Notes: a model not told the origin generated them from the sequence alone. Positions 25,983-35,930 are shown, counted from the first letter of the stretch. The stretch: DNA of 64,000 bases from Chryseobacterium paridis (GCF_016595215.1 NZ_JAENHK010000001.1:620001-684000), one strand, 5' to 3'. Numbers and translations: made by a program.

Positions 25983-26456
25983 ATGAAAAAGAAATTTATT
26001 TTCAAACTACTGCTATTAGTAGTTCTCAGCATTTCGCAATACTCCTGTATTCATGATGAAGTCAGCTCGTCATCTGACCATACATCGAAAGAATATACCA
26101 ATAAAAGCCTTTGGAAGGAAGACGAAAAATATATCAATAATGTAAAAAAGGTGTTTGATGAATATGCCGATAAAGATTATTTTGCAACAAACTTCGGAAA
26201 TGTTTATTGGGATTATGCCTTAACGATGGGAACTTTTGACGAAAGTTTTCTTGAAGTACCTGTAATAAAAAACAATAAAGTACAATTTGTTCTGATTGTT
26301 TATCGAGAAGGAGATAGGGTTTATTTTAAAAGAAAAGAAGATGAAAAGTCTAATGAATTTTTTAATGTTCTCGTTTTCAAAGACAGGAATCAGCTTACAG
26401 GAAAAATTGTAGATAATGATAATTTGGGAAATACGTCAAAAGGTATTATACTGTAG
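25983..26456 (+). CDS. lipoprotein, N-terminal part of a frameshifted gene
   Basis: The 157-residue product has a signal peptide with a cysteine (SISQYSC, residue about 22) that fits a lipobox. The body includes DEKYINNVKKVFDEYADK and a later VYFKRKEDEKSNEF. After residue 153 (NTSK) the frame runs only four more codons to a stop. In the -1 frame the reading stays open and continues as KRYYTVETTWRW into the next open reading frame. A -1 shift at the AAAA of 26438-26441 would join the two into one protein of about 440 residues. This looks like one gene broken by a single-base indel, or a sequencing error. Confidence 0.6.
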   Translation: MKKKFIFKLLLLVVLSISQYSCIHDEVSSSSDHTSKEYTNKSLWKEDEKYINNVKKVFDEYADKDYFATNFGNVYWDYALTMGTFDESFLEVPVIKNNKVQFVLIVYREGDRVYFKRKEDEKSNEFFNVLVFKDRNQLTGKIVDNDNLGNTSKGIIL

Positions 26457-26566
26457 AAACGACATGGAGATGGACTAATGATGATGGTAGTGCAGGACCC
26501 ACATATAGGTTTTTTGAAGAAAGATGTGGACAATCGGGACCTTATTTACCTTGTCAAAGTGTAGGA

Positions 26567-27310
26567 ATGAATGATAATTGTGGAGGTCCTACAGGAGGAA
26601 GTAATGGTAATGGCGGCGGCAGTAGTGGTGGTGGAACAGGTTATCCCTATCCTGTTCAGTTAAGCCCATGTGATAAAATATTAAGTGTGTTGTCTAAGCC
26701 AAATGTCCAATCAAAAATTAAAGAACTTAAAGACCAAGCTCCTAAAGGAGGAGAAATGGGTGTAAAATTTAAAGCAGATGGAACACCTTCAGAAACAATT
26801 CCTGGTGGTGACCATAGTGTTAATTTAGGAGATAAAACAGGATATGCAGGAGGATATCATAACCATACACCAAAGGGTATACCAATGCTTTCTCCTGCAG
26901 ATATAGATCAATTATTAGGTTTTGCAAGAGCCCAACCTACTTCTAATCCCACAAATGTAAACAATGCTTATTTAGGTATGGTAGCTCCTAATGGCATGCA
27001 TTATGTTATTTGGTTTAATGGAGACTATGCAGATGCTACTAAAACTTTTTCACAAGCTCAATTAGACAAATTTTCAGATAAATATCGAGATTTTGCAAGT
27101 GATTTAATAGAACCTATTTTATATGGAAATAAATACATTGATAGCAGTGGTAAAATAAACAATTTAGGAGTAGAAACTTTATTTTTTGAAACATTAAAAA
27201 ATATGGACTTAGAGGGAAAAGTCAATCTACAAAGAATAGAAAAAGAAGGCACAATAAATAACATCACTTTAAATGCTAGTAATCAGCCGGTTTCTGCAAC
27301 TTGTTCATAA
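26567..27310 (+). CDS. C-terminal part of the split lipoprotein, JAMM-like domain
   Basis: The frame is open from 26423, without a start, and the first ATG is at 26567, giving 247 residues. A Gly/Ser-rich linker is followed by a domain with E63, H98-x-H100, S109 and D112. This fits the Glu, HxH, S-x-x-D constellation of JAMM/MPN zinc peptidases, with one extra residue between H100 and S109. The segment reads GGYHNHTPKGIPMLSPADID. JAMM domains cleave isopeptide bonds or process cysteine-carrying proteins. Similarity is by pattern only. The real gene probably begins at 25983. Confidence 0.6.
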   Translation: MNDNCGGPTGGSNGNGGGSSGGGTGYPYPVQLSPCDKILSVLSKPNVQSKIKELKDQAPKGGEMGVKFKADGTPSETIPGGDHSVNLGDKTGYAGGYHNHTPKGIPMLSPADIDQLLGFARAQPTSNPTNVNNAYLGMVAPNGMHYVIWFNGDYADATKTFSQAQLDKFSDKYRDFASDLIEPILYGNKYIDSSGKINNLGVETLFFETLKNMDLEGKVNLQRIEKEGTINNITLNASNQPVSATCS

Positions 27311-27331
27311 ATTAATAAAAATTACAATGAA

Positions 27332-27904
27332 ATGATAAATTTAAAAAACATTATACTATTTAGCTTTATTGCAAGTATTATCTGCTGTAAAGCACAATCA
27401 CAGGTATTACCTTTGATTACAGCAACATCAAATATTCCCAACAATGCTCATGTAAAAGATTTAAACAATGAATTAACACCGTATATTGGCAATTATAAAG
27501 CCAATTTTAATGGAACCGAAGTCACCTTATTCATTACAAAAGAAAATGATAAACTTATAGATTATGGTGAGCAAAAATTCTATAGGGATGCACTAGTAGT
27601 AAAATATATTGTAAAAAATTCTGCGGGAGCCATTTTACAAAACACACAAAACAATAACCTTCCTAAAATTTATATATACAGTAGAAAGATTAGATCAACA
27701 GATAGTGCAGTATTATTTACATATAGTGGGACAAATTGTAGAGTTGGTTGGGGTGATATTATTTTAAAGAAAATAAGTACAACACAACTTTCATGGGAGT
27801 ATCGTCCAGATGATATTATACTTGATAGCAGTAAATGTCCAAGCGGTACAGATATAAATATCTACTTACCTGAAACAAAGGATTTGATATTTACCAAACA
27901 GTAA
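27332..27904 (+). CDS. DUF6705-like exported protein
   Basis: The 190-residue protein has a hydrophobic start (IILFSFIASIICCKAQSQ) and then VKDLNNELTPYIGNYKANFN. Further on come TEVTLFITKEND and a conserved tail DDIILDSSKCPSGTDINIYLP. These are the hallmarks of the DUF6705 family, common in Chryseobacterium and of unknown function. It is probably periplasmic or surface exposed. The gene follows the frameshifted lipoprotein after 21 nt. Its last 90 nt are echoed by a decayed copy further right. Confidence 0.75.
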   Translation: MINLKNIILFSFIASIICCKAQSQVLPLITATSNIPNNAHVKDLNNELTPYIGNYKANFNGTEVTLFITKENDKLIDYGEQKFYRDALVVKYIVKNSAGAILQNTQNNNLPKIYIYSRKIRSTDSAVLFTYSGTNCRVGWGDIILKKISTTQLSWEYRPDDIILDSSKCPSGTDINIYLPETKDLIFTKQ

Positions 27905-27927
27905 TTAAGTTATCAATAGATCTCACA

Positions 27928-28620
27928 ATGGGGGAAAAATTGCTTATTATGTTTGTACTCAATTTTTGTTTTTATTGTACAGGACAAGAAATAAAAATTC
28001 CAGATAATTTTAGTGAGCACTCTATTCCAGAAGTAGAGTCTGAAAAGTGGTCTATTCTCAATCATTCCAAAGATTGTTATGCTGTAAAAAAAGAGAATAA
28101 TAGATTGATCGTTGAAAAGACCAGTTATTATAAAGAAAATTCTGTATTAGAAATCGAGGAAGGAAAATTGATTGGAGAAAATAAAGGAGAATGGGGAGGT
28201 GCACTATATTTTCAACCTAAAAAAGATAAAGAAAAGATTGTAGAAATAAAATTCGGAAACATTGTTGATATTTTCCAATTTCAAAATAAAATCTATTTCA
28301 CTGAAGGCTCAGGTATTTGGGGAAGTTTATATGAATTAAAAAAAGATTTCACATATAAAAGAATAGAATCCTTTGGAGATGCTTTAGAAGCATCAACTGT
28401 ATTCAATGACATTATCTATATTGCTTCTCATCATGGTTTTTATAAAGTAGTGAATGAAGAAGCAATTACTATTTTTAGAAATCAATTTTGGAGTAATTTA
28501 TATCCAAATTCTGTCGCTGTATTCGATGAAGAAAATATTTTTATTGGAATGCGGAGTGGAATTGTTAAATTAAATCTTGTAAAAAATACAGTCAATTTTT
28601 ATAGAGAAAAAGGATTATAA
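27928..28620 (+). CDS. exported hypothetical protein, beta-propeller-like
   Basis: The 230-residue protein has an N-terminal hydrophobic segment (LLIMFVLNFCFYCTGQ), then repeated short strands with aromatic-turn patterns (NKIYFTEGSGIWGSLYEL, DIIYIASHHGFYKV, ENIFIGMRSGIVKLNL). Such strand-turn repeats resemble blades of a beta-propeller. I do not recognise a family. It is close to the DUF6705 gene and on the same strand, so the two may be cotranscribed. Confidence 0.65.
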   Translation: MGEKLLIMFVLNFCFYCTGQEIKIPDNFSEHSIPEVESEKWSILNHSKDCYAVKKENNRLIVEKTSYYKENSVLEIEEGKLIGENKGEWGGALYFQPKKDKEKIVEIKFGNIVDIFQFQNKIYFTEGSGIWGSLYELKKDFTYKRIESFGDALEASTVFNDIIYIASHHGFYKVVNEEAITIFRNQFWSNLYPNSVAVFDEENIFIGMRSGIVKLNLVKNTVNFYREKGL

Positions 28621-28678
28621 ATAACTTGTATTACACCCATTAGATTGTATTAAAAAAAATAGTGAACATAAACTGAAT

Positions 28679-28720
28679 GACATTATACTTGGTAGCAATA
28701 AAAGCCCAAGTGGGACAGAT
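28679..28720 (+). pseudogene. remnant of a second DUF6705 gene
   Basis: These 42 nt match 27812-27853, near the end of the intact DUF6705 gene, at 35 of 42 positions and without gaps. The encoded peptide is DIILGSNKSPSGTD against DIILDSSKCPSGTD. The reading frame has no start of its own, and the cysteine is replaced. It is a scrap left by duplication and decay. Confidence 0.6.
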
Positions 28721-28737
28721 TATATTTTAAAACACCT

Positions 28738-29637
28738 CTATTCCATTTTTTGCAACAGCAATCCCAGCTTATAATAATCGAGATATCGTAGATTTACCTT
28801 TCCTTTTAAGAGAGTCTTTTTTATATTTTCTTTTTGGAATTTAAAAAATAATCTAATCAATAATTTCAGTGGATTATTATGTATCAGATTATAGATTTTG
28901 ACGAGCTTTATCTCAGATAATTTTGGATTCAGACTTATATTTTTAAGCATTTGAGCCAAGCTTTCAATTGATTCCTCTACTTTCCCCAAATATACCTTAT
29001 TTGTTTCTAAATCGTTATTGAAAATAGGATTTTGGATATGATCAATTGTTATATCCTTAGCCTTTAGATCCATTGCAAAAAGCAAATCTTCATATCCGTA
29101 TTTTTGAAAATCAGGATTAAATTGAACTTTTTCAAAGACTTCTTTTTTAATCAGAAAATTATTCGTCTGAAAGCTCAAATATGGTTTTTCCAATCGATTT
29201 TCTACTGGTAAATTTTCTCGTTCCACAGCAAATTTCCATCGCAAAAAATGTTCCTGATCTGGAGGAGTATGGGAAACTTTTCGTCCCGCATAAATAACTT
29301 TTGTATCTGGATTTTCATTGATGAATAAGATATAGTTCTCAATAAATTGCCTTTCCGTTATTTTCCCATCACAATCAAGAAAAAGTAAATAATCTCCGTT
29401 AGAATAATCAAGAAATAGATTTCTGATCCGTGATCTCCCTATATTTTTATCGAGATAAATGAATTGATTGACTTGCTCCTGGAGTTCTTTATTTATTTGC
29501 TTATATTGGATTTCAGATCCATCATCAATGAGTATAATTTCTGCATCATGGCCACATTCCCTTATTTCTTTGTTCAGGTCAGAGATGAGTTCCCTAACAT
29601 CAAAATTATACACAGGAATACAGATGGAAACCTTCAT
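28738..29637 (-). CDS. glycosyltransferase family 2
   Basis: The 299-residue protein has the GT2 start MKVSICIPVYNFDVRELISD, then AEIILIDDGSE, RSRIRNLFLDYSNGDYLLFL and the metal-binding FLDCDGKI. It transfers a sugar from a nucleotide sugar to a growing glycan. The C-terminal part is basic and lacks membrane helices. It is the last gene of the leftward glycan block. Confidence 0.9.
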   Translation of the reverse strand: MKVSICIPVYNFDVRELISDLNKEIRECGHDAEIILIDDGSEIQYKQINKELQEQVNQFIYLDKNIGRSRIRNLFLDYSNGDYLLFLDCDGKITERQFIENYILFINENPDTKVIYAGRKVSHTPPDQEHFLRWKFAVERENLPVENRLEKPYLSFQTNNFLIKKEVFEKVQFNPDFQKYGYEDLLFAMDLKAKDITIDHIQNPIFNNDLETNKVYLGKVEESIESLAQMLKNISLNPKLSEIKLVKIYNLIHNNPLKLLIRLFFKFQKENIKKTLLKGKVNLRYLDYYKLGLLLQKME

Positions 29638-29641
29638 TTAC

Positions 29642-30607
29642 TCAGATTTTTTCTATAATCTTCTGAATATTCAGTTCCTCAAGGCAAGCCCAATCTCCTC
29701 TAAAACATTCTTTATCACCAAATACAGAACAAGGCCTGCAGGTTAAGTCTTTTATCTGAACAACGTCATTTTCGCTTTGTCCAAAACCTAAGAACCCCGC
29801 GTATGGATGCGTAGAACCCCATATAGAAACACATCTTGTCCCAACAAGACTGGCAAGGTGCATATTGGCAGAATCCATAGAGATCATCAGCTCCAGCTCT
29901 GCAATTTTATCAAGCTCCTGCTTAAGATTTAATTTTCCGGATAAGCTTTGGGTATTAGGAATCTCGTTTTCCCATTTTTCAAGGGTTTCTGTCTCATTTT
30001 TTCCACCACCGAAAAAGTATACTTTTTCTTTTTTAGCCAGAACTTTGACAAGTTCATATGACTTCTCTAAAGGCAACATCTTTCCTTTATGCTGTGCAAA
30101 AGGCGCAAATCCTATTCCGGACTTTTCATTAGCGATCGGCCTTAGTTTATTGGATAAAGTCACCTCAAATCCCATTTCTCTGAATACGTCGGCATATCGT
30201 TCAACGGTACGTCTTAATTGCACTTTATTCAGATTCCAAATGTCAGTCAGGGTTTCTTTTTCTTCTTTACCTTTATTAATTTTGAATACTTTATATCCTT
30301 TTCTTCTGTAGATCTTATCCAAAACCTTCGTTCTGATAACATCGTGCAAATTGGCTATATAGTCGGGATGAAATTCTTTTATGAGTTGATTGGCTAATCT
30401 GTTCAGACCAAAAAATCCCTTATAGTCGTCAAGGTTGATCCCTTTAAATATGACATTGGGAATATCTATGAATAAGCTTTCAAAATTTTTTCTTGAAACC
30501 ATCACAATCTCCACATCCGGGTTTTGTTCTAAAAATTCACGAAAAACAGGTGCTGTCATCGCAACATCACCAAAAGCAGAAAAACGATATGCTAAAATTC
30601 TTGTCAC
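29642..30607 (-). CDS. glycosyltransferase family 9 (heptosyltransferase-like)
   Basis: The 321-residue protein starts ILAYRFSAFGDVAMTAPVFR, the N-terminal motif of GT9 enzymes. The later part has GFAPFAQHKGKMLPLEKS, ISMDSANMHLASLVGTRCVS and GSTHPYAGFLGFGQ, matching the ADP-heptose-binding half. Family members add heptose or related sugars to lipopolysaccharide core; the donor here is not certain. It sits 4 nt before GT2 and 2 nt after sufE in the direction of transcription. Confidence 0.92.
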   Translation of the reverse strand: MTRILAYRFSAFGDVAMTAPVFREFLEQNPDVEIVMVSRKNFESLFIDIPNVIFKGINLDDYKGFFGLNRLANQLIKEFHPDYIANLHDVIRTKVLDKIYRRKGYKVFKINKGKEEKETLTDIWNLNKVQLRRTVERYADVFREMGFEVTLSNKLRPIANEKSGIGFAPFAQHKGKMLPLEKSYELVKVLAKKEKVYFFGGGKNETETLEKWENEIPNTQSLSGKLNLKQELDKIAELELMISMDSANMHLASLVGTRCVSIWGSTHPYAGFLGFGQSENDVVQIKDLTCRPCSVFGDKECFRGDWACLEELNIQKIIEKI

Positions 30608-30609
30608 AA

Positions 30610-31029
30610 CTACGGCTTCAGTTGATAGGCAACCGCATAAAATTTAATTTGTTTTGTCATTGCCATTAAACCATTAGCTCTGGAAGGAGATAGAAACTCC
30701 TGTAATCCAATCTCAGAAATAAACTCAAAATCGGAGTCTAAAATCTCCTGAGTGGAGTGCCCGCTATAAATACTTACCAAAAGAGAAACAATTCCTTTGG
30801 GTAAGATACCATCAGAATCCGCATCAAAAAACAACTTCCCTTCTTTGAACTCAGCATCAATCCAAACTTTACTCTGACAACCTTTAATTAGGTTATCATC
30901 CGTCTTCTTATCATCAGAAAGTCCTTTTAATTCTTTACCCAGGTCAATAATATATTCATACTTCTGTTCCCAGTCATCAAGAAATGCAAATTCGTCTATT
31001 ATTTCCTGCTGTTTTTCTTTAATGGTCAT
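30610..31029 (-). CDS. sufE: SufE family cysteine desulfuration protein
   Basis: The 139-residue protein has IKGCQSKVWIDAEF with the acceptor cysteine and an ending of SPSRANGLMAMTKQIKFYA typical of SufE. SufE takes persulfide sulfur from SufS and passes it to the SufBCD scaffold for iron-sulfur cluster assembly. No other suf gene is in the window. It lies between glycosyltransferase genes and is likely cotranscribed with GT9 and GT2. A CAAAGATA sequence (31049-31056; TATCTTTG on the gene strand) is a -7-like box just upstream. Confidence 0.93.
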   Translation of the reverse strand: MTIKEKQQEIIDEFAFLDDWEQKYEYIIDLGKELKGLSDDKKTDDNLIKGCQSKVWIDAEFKEGKLFFDADSDGILPKGIVSLLVSIYSGHSTQEILDSDFEFISEIGLQEFLSPSRANGLMAMTKQIKFYAVAYQLKP

Positions 31030-31075
31030 TTTTTAACAATTCTTTGTGCAAAGATACCAATTTTACAGCGATAAT

Positions 31076-32170
31076 TTATTGAGATGCTTTTTGAAAAACC
31101 TGTAATAATTTCACTTCTTCATTTTCCCAGCAAAGCACATTTGAAGCTTTTTCTAATTCGTTCTGATAGCCCCTTCTTCCCTTTTCTAAAACTTTATTAA
31201 TAGCTGCAGCAATACTTTCCGGCTGATGATCTTTAATGATCTCTCCGACATCAAATTGATTTTTGATATTCTGCATTTCAGGGAGGCCGGCCATAATAAG
31301 AGGAACTTTAGCCTGGATGCAATCTAATACCTTGTTCGGAAGAGAATACAGATAACTTTCACCTCCATTCTCCTCAATACTCATCCCAATATCAGCAGTA
31401 ATCGTAACTTTCCTTAATTTTTCAGGCAGTAACTTCCCTAAAAATTGAACTTTATCTTGAAGGTTTTCCTTGATAACCAAATCTTCATATTCCTTTTTCA
31501 TTGGCCCATCACCAGCAATCTTAAAAATAACATGATCAAGATGATGCATTGCTAAAATCGCTTTGTCAATTCCACGAAATGGATTTATTGCGCCTTGATA
31601 CAACATTATTTTAGGCTCGTTGTCAGGAATATCTATTGTAAAATCAATTTTTCTGGGTGCATTTTGTACAACCACAGCATCAACATGATATTTTTTTTTG
31701 AACCATTGAGCGTAACTTCCGCTTGCCGTTATCATGAATTTTAGCTTTGGAAGCATTCTTTGTTCAAGGTTGCGCCACATTTTTTGTGACATTTTGCCTT
31801 GAATCGCCGGCATTTCGGAAAAAATTTCATGACTATCAAAAACCAACGGGATGTTTAATTTTTTAGCGATAAGATAATTGGGAAGTAAAGCATCAATATC
31901 GTTTGCATGAAGAATAGTATGCTGATCTGCTTTCTTTTTTAATTCCTGATATAACTTCCAGTTGAATTCAAAATAAGCAGTTTTTAAACTTTTAGAAATC
32001 AAAGGTATCCTTGAAAAAGGATAGGGTCGCTTCATTTCTTCTGCCCCAGCCCAGTCATTTCCGATAAGCTCAACTTCATATCCATTTTCATGCAGAGTTC
32101 TGCAGACCTTTTCTATTCGCTGATCTGTATAAAGGTTACTAAAAGCAGAAGTAATTATTTTTTTTTTCAT
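31076..32170 (-). CDS. glycosyltransferase family 4
   Basis: From the ATG at 32170 the protein has 364 residues starting MKKKIITSAFSNLYTDQRIE. It has GT-B features: ILHANDIDALLPNYLIAKKL, a linker with MLYQGAINPFRGIDK, and C-terminal SIEENGGESYLYSLPNKVLD followed by PLIMAG. This is the retaining GT4 pattern. The acceptor is unknown. The start codon shares its A with the stop of the upstream small gene (TAATG), a coupled arrangement. Confidence 0.92.
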   Translation of the reverse strand: MKKKIITSAFSNLYTDQRIEKVCRTLHENGYEVELIGNDWAGAEEMKRPYPFSRIPLISKSLKTAYFEFNWKLYQELKKKADQHTILHANDIDALLPNYLIAKKLNIPLVFDSHEIFSEMPAIQGKMSQKMWRNLEQRMLPKLKFMITASGSYAQWFKKKYHVDAVVVQNAPRKIDFTIDIPDNEPKIMLYQGAINPFRGIDKAILAMHHLDHVIFKIAGDGPMKKEYEDLVIKENLQDKVQFLGKLLPEKLRKVTITADIGMSIEENGGESYLYSLPNKVLDCIQAKVPLIMAGLPEMQNIKNQFDVGEIIKDHQPESIAAAINKVLEKGRRGYQNELEKASNVLCWENEEVKLLQVFQKASQ

Positions 32171-32394
32171 TAATTTTTCTTTCCAGCCGTCAGATGGTAA
32201 ATCTGTATAAAACAGATCAATCCGTTTGGTATGATAACCGGCCAAAGCATTCCGCTAAAGATACCATAAATGACAAAGCAAGCACAACCGATCATGTTAA
32301 CGATTCTAATTTTTCTTACATCTTTTAAAATAAAACTCAACACAATAAAAAGTGAAGCAGAATATCCAACATATGTAGCAATTTCGGGACTCAT
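32170..32394 (-). CDS. small multi-pass membrane protein (SemiSWEET/YgjV-like)
   Basis: The 74-residue protein has three hydrophobic segments (YVGYSASLFIVLSFIL, VNMIGCACFVIYGIF, VIIPNGLICFIQIYHL). The pattern of a Pro/Asn/Gly-containing last helix (IIPNG) fits the small three-helix SemiSWEET or YgjV-like proteins of Bacteroidota. SemiSWEETs dimerise to transport sugars. The role here is not known, but coupling to a glycosyltransferase gene suggests involvement with the glycan block. A CAAACTTA box (TAAGTTTG on the gene strand, 32414-32421) lies upstream. Confidence 0.65.
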   Translation of the reverse strand: MSPEIATYVGYSASLFIVLSFILKDVRKIRIVNMIGCACFVIYGIFSGMLWPVIIPNGLICFIQIYHLTAGKKN

Positions 32395-32548
32395 AAGAAA
32401 AATTTAAGGGAAACAAACTTAGTCATTTTCAATAAGATAATAAAACTTTTTTCTGCCATAAAGTCATTAATTGATTTTTGGTAGAATATTTGTAATTTAG
32501 ATAAATGAATAAAAGATAATTCGATCTTTATTCTAATTGAGATATATT

Positions 32549-35080
32549 ATGGATTATAAGTTTTCACAAGGTTTGAGCCAAGTGTTCAAACAAAGCAAAA
32601 ATGAAGCTAAAAGGCTGAAAAGTGAATTTCTTAATACAGAACATCTACTTTTAGGTATTATAAAAACAGAAAACTCTGCAAAAGAAATCCTTCAAAACCT
32701 TAATGCCGATTTAACACAAATCAGAAGAAAAATTGAAACTTTAAATACAGCAAGTCTTAATCCAATTTCTGAGGAGGTAACAAATATTTCTTTCACCAAA
32801 ATGGCGGATCACGCTGTTAAACGTGCAGAGTTAGAATGCAGACAATATAAAAGTAATGAAATCAATACCGTTCATTTACTTTTAGGCATTCTTTATAAAT
32901 ATGAAGACCCAACCTCTAATATATTAGGAGCTTATGACATTGACTACGAAGGAGTTTCAAGAGAGTATCAAACAATGCTTAAAAATTCCGGTCAATCACC
33001 TCAGATGAGTGCATACGATGATGATGATGAAAGAGAGGAATTTGAGCAAATGAGAAAGCCTGCAGGTAACTTAGGTGCCGCGAAGAGCAAAACCCCTACA
33101 TTGGATAACTTTGGTAGAGACCTTACTTCTTTGGCAAGAGATGGGAAACTGGATCCTGTAATCGGTCGTGAGAAAGAAATTGAGCGTGTGTCTCAAATCC
33201 TTTCTCGTAGAAAGAAAAACAATCCACTTCTTATCGGAGAGCCTGGAGTTGGTAAGTCTGCTATTGCAGAAGGATTAGCTTTGAGAATTCAGCAGAAGAA
33301 GGTTTCAAGAGTTCTTTTTGGAAAAAGAGTCATTACATTGGATCTTGCAAGTTTAGTTGCGGGAACAAAGTACCGTGGACAGTTTGAAGAAAGAATGAAG
33401 GCTATTATGACGGAACTTGAAAAGAACCGTGATGTGATCTTGTTTATCGATGAGCTACATACCATCGTTGGTGCAGGAAGTTCTACAGGAAGCCTGGATG
33501 CATCCAATATGTTCAAACCCGCTTTAGCAAGAGGAGAAATCCAATGCATTGGAGCAACAACGCTGGATGAGTACCGTCAGTATATTGAAAAAGACGGCGC
33601 TTTAGAAAGACGTTTCCAAAAAGTAATGGTAGAGCCAACTTCTATTGATGAAACCATTCAGATTTTAAATCAGATCAAAGATAAGTATGAAGAACATCAC
33701 AATGTAATTTATACTCCAGAAGCTATATTAGCTTGCGTTAATTTGACATCAAGATATATTACAGATCGTTTCTTACCAGACAAGGCGATTGATGCAATGG
33801 ACGAGGCGGGTTCCCGTGTTTATATTAAAAACATGAAAGTACCTACTGAAATCATTGATTTCGAAAAGAAAATTGAAGATATCAAAGAAATGAAGCAGAA
33901 AGCTGTAAAGGCTCAGGATTACCTTGAAGCCAGAAAGCTTAAAGATGAAGAGGAACGTCTTCAAATGGAACTTAATGCAGCACAGGATCAGTGGGATAAG
34001 GATGTAAAAGAGAAAAAAGAAACTGTTACAGAAGAAAATGTAGCGGAGGTGGTTTCTATGATGAGTGGTGTTCCGGTAACTAAAGTTGGTAAAAATGAGC
34101 TTGATAAATTAGCTCAGATGGACAACAATCTTAATGGTAAAGTAATCGGTCAGGAAGACGCTGTAAGAAAAGTGGTAAAAGCTATTCAGAGAAACAGAGC
34201 AGGTCTTAAAGATCCAAACCGTCCTATCGGAACATTTATCTTCCTTGGAACAACAGGTGTTGGTAAAACTGAACTTGCTAAAGTAATGGCAAGAGAGCTT
34301 TTCGATTCAGATGAAGCATTGATCAGAATTGATATGAGTGAATACATGGAAAAATTCGCAGTATCAAGATTGGTGGGTGCGCCTCCGGGATATGTAGGAT
34401 ATGAAGAAGGGGGTCAATTAACTGAAGCGGTAAGAAGAAAACCTTATGCTGTGGTTCTTTTAGATGAGATTGAAAAAGCACACCCTGATGTATTCAACAT
34501 TCTTTTACAAATCTTGGATGAGGGACATGTTACAGATAGCTTAGGTAGAAAAATTGATTTCAGAAACACGATCATTATCCTTACTTCCAATATTGGTACC
34601 AGAGATCTTAAAGACTTTGGGGATGGTGTTGGATTCGGAACTTCTGCTAAGAAAACCAATTCAGATACAAGAGCAAGAAGTACTATCGAAAATGCTCTTA
34701 AGAAAGCATTTGCTCCTGAATTCCTAAACAGAATTGATGACATTGTGATCTTCAACTCTCTAGAGCAGACTGATATCAAGAAAATCATTGATCTTGAATT
34801 GAACAAGCTTTACAACAGACTTGAGAAATTAGGATATAAAGTGGATTTAACTGATGCAGCAAAAGACTTTATTTCTGAAAAAGGATGGGATAAAGACTTC
34901 GGTGCACGACCATTGAAAAGAGCAATCCAGAAATACATTGAGGATTTATTAGCAGAAATGCTAGTAAACAAACAATTAAACGAAGGAGAAACCATCGTAC
35001 TGGATGTAAATGAAGCTAAAGACGGATTAACCGGTAAGGCCCATAAGACAAAAAAGACGACTGAAAAGTCTTCTCAATAA
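32549..35080 (+). CDS. clpC: ATP-dependent Clp protease ATP-binding subunit ClpC
   Basis: From the ATG at 32549 the protein has 843 residues. It has two Clp N repeats (residues 1-145), a first AAA module with Walker [10 protein letters not shown] at about 230, a UVR-like coiled segment near 440-470, and a second AAA module with GTTGVGKTE at about 567. A VGFG loop (DGVGFGT) in the second module is the ClpP-docking tripeptide. It unfolds substrates for ClpP. The upstream in-frame TTG would add four residues and is less likely. Confidence 0.94.
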   Translation: MDYKFSQGLSQVFKQSKNEAKRLKSEFLNTEHLLLGIIKTENSAKEILQNLNADLTQIRRKIETLNTASLNPISEEVTNISFTKMADHAVKRAELECRQYKSNEINTVHLLLGILYKYEDPTSNILGAYDIDYEGVSREYQTMLKNSGQSPQMSAYDDDDEREEFEQMRKPAGNLGAAKSKTPTLDNFGRDLTSLARDGKLDPVIGREKEIERVSQILSRRKKNNPLLIGEPGVGKSAIAEGLALRIQQKKVSRVLFGKRVITLDLASLVAGTKYRGQFEERMKAIMTELEKNRDVILFIDELHTIVGAGSSTGSLDASNMFKPALARGEIQCIGATTLDEYRQYIEKDGALERRFQKVMVEPTSIDETIQILNQIKDKYEEHHNVIYTPEAILACVNLTSRYITDRFLPDKAIDAMDEAGSRVYIKNMKVPTEIIDFEKKIEDIKEMKQKAVKAQDYLEARKLKDEEERLQMELNAAQDQWDKDVKEKKETVTEENVAEVVSMMSGVPVTKVGKNELDKLAQMDNNLNGKVIGQEDAVRKVVKAIQRNRAGLKDPNRPIGTFIFLGTTGVGKTELAKVMARELFDSDEALIRIDMSEYMEKFAVSRLVGAPPGYVGYEEGGQLTEAVRRKPYAVVLLDEIEKAHPDVFNILLQILDEGHVTDSLGRKIDFRNTIIILTSNIGTRDLKDFGDGVGFGTSAKKTNSDTRARSTIENALKKAFAPEFLNRIDDIVIFNSLEQTDIKKIIDLELNKLYNRLEKLGYKVDLTDAAKDFISEKGWDKDFGARPLKRAIQKYIEDLLAEMLVNKQLNEGETIVLDVNEAKDGLTGKAHKTKKTTEKSSQ

Positions 35081-35100
35081 ATAAATAATTTTGTTAAAAC

Positions 35101-35137
35101 AAAAAGCACCGGTATTACATTCCGGTGCTTTTTTATT
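35101..35137. terminator. terminator after clpC
   Basis: AAAAAGCACCGG pairs with CCGGTGCTTTTT around a 9-nt loop and is followed by T residues. It separates clpC from the convergent outer-membrane gene. Confidence 0.85.
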
Positions 35138-35196
35138 TTTAGTTATATCCTTTTGAATTCTTATTATAAATGAATTAGGATCAGAGATATTTGTGA

Positions 35197-35727
35197 CTAT
35201 AATCCTACAACAAAACCTATGTTAGGAACCAATCCACTTGAGAAAATACTTGAGTTCTCTTTCCACAAAACATTGTACATCAATCCTAACTGCATAAATG
35301 AATTCCCTCCTATTCGCTGCATATATCCTCCTCCAAGATAAAGAGCTGTTTCTTCTCTATTATCTTTATAGTCGTAATACTTATCATGATAATTAATAAA
35401 ATAATGCTGAAGGTTGGCTCCTACATAAAACGATCTTGCAAAATAATAGTTCGCAAAAGGACCTACTCCAAACATTGTCGATCTGTAATAATTTGAGGTC
35501 TGCCAAGAAACACTTCCAATTACCCCCGCTTCTAAATCTTCAGTCAATCTATAACCAACTCTTGGGGCCGCTTGTAGGGAGAATGCACTATTACTACCAA
35601 ATCCTAAACCTATACCTCCTCCAAAAGTCCATCGGTTGGATTCCGCCACAGAAGGAGTTCCTACCGAAACCTGGGAAAATATTGATATTGAAAACATCAA
35701 CATCAATGGAATAATTATTTTTCTCAT
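35197..35727 (-). CDS. outer membrane beta-barrel protein
   Basis: The 176-residue protein has a signal peptide (MRKIIIPLMLMFSISIFSQ) and alternating amphipathic strands such as FGGGIGLGFGSNSAFSLQ, TEDLEAGVIGSVSWQT and YVGANLQHYFINY. It closes with NIGFVVGL. Such eight-strand barrels of OmpW/OmpX type sit in the outer membrane. No transport specificity can be read. It is convergent with clpC. Confidence 0.82.
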   Translation of the reverse strand: MRKIIIPLMLMFSISIFSQVSVGTPSVAESNRWTFGGGIGLGFGSNSAFSLQAAPRVGYRLTEDLEAGVIGSVSWQTSNYYRSTMFGVGPFANYYFARSFYVGANLQHYFINYHDKYYDYKDNREETALYLGGGYMQRIGGNSFMQLGLMYNVLWKENSSIFSSGLVPNIGFVVGL

Positions 35728-35872
35728 ATGTAGATAATTAATTGTTTTTAAATCTATTGCAAAATCAACCCCTTTTTATAAGTGCTTAATTTCACAGACA
35801 TAATGCGATTTCTTACTAATATCGTTTTTATCAATGTTTAAAATTATGGTTTTTTTACGAATTTTTTAGTTG

Positions 35873-35880
35873 TATTTTTG
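35873..35880 (+). promoter_or_regulatory. putative -7 promoter box for mnmA
   Basis: TATTTTTG matches TAnnTTTG and lies 50 nt before the mnmA start codon. The upstream TTTG box is only approximate (T run around 35849-35856). Confidence 0.42.
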
Positions 35881-35930
35881 CCGCATCAAACTAAGAACTC
35901 CCGTTAAGAGTTTCGTAAAATTGAAATATA

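Noticed and set aside
25508..28740. Integrated island with an attachment-site repeat of the tRNA-Val 3' end
   Set aside because: No second copy of the tRNA 3' end was found to the right of the accessory genes and there is no integrase.
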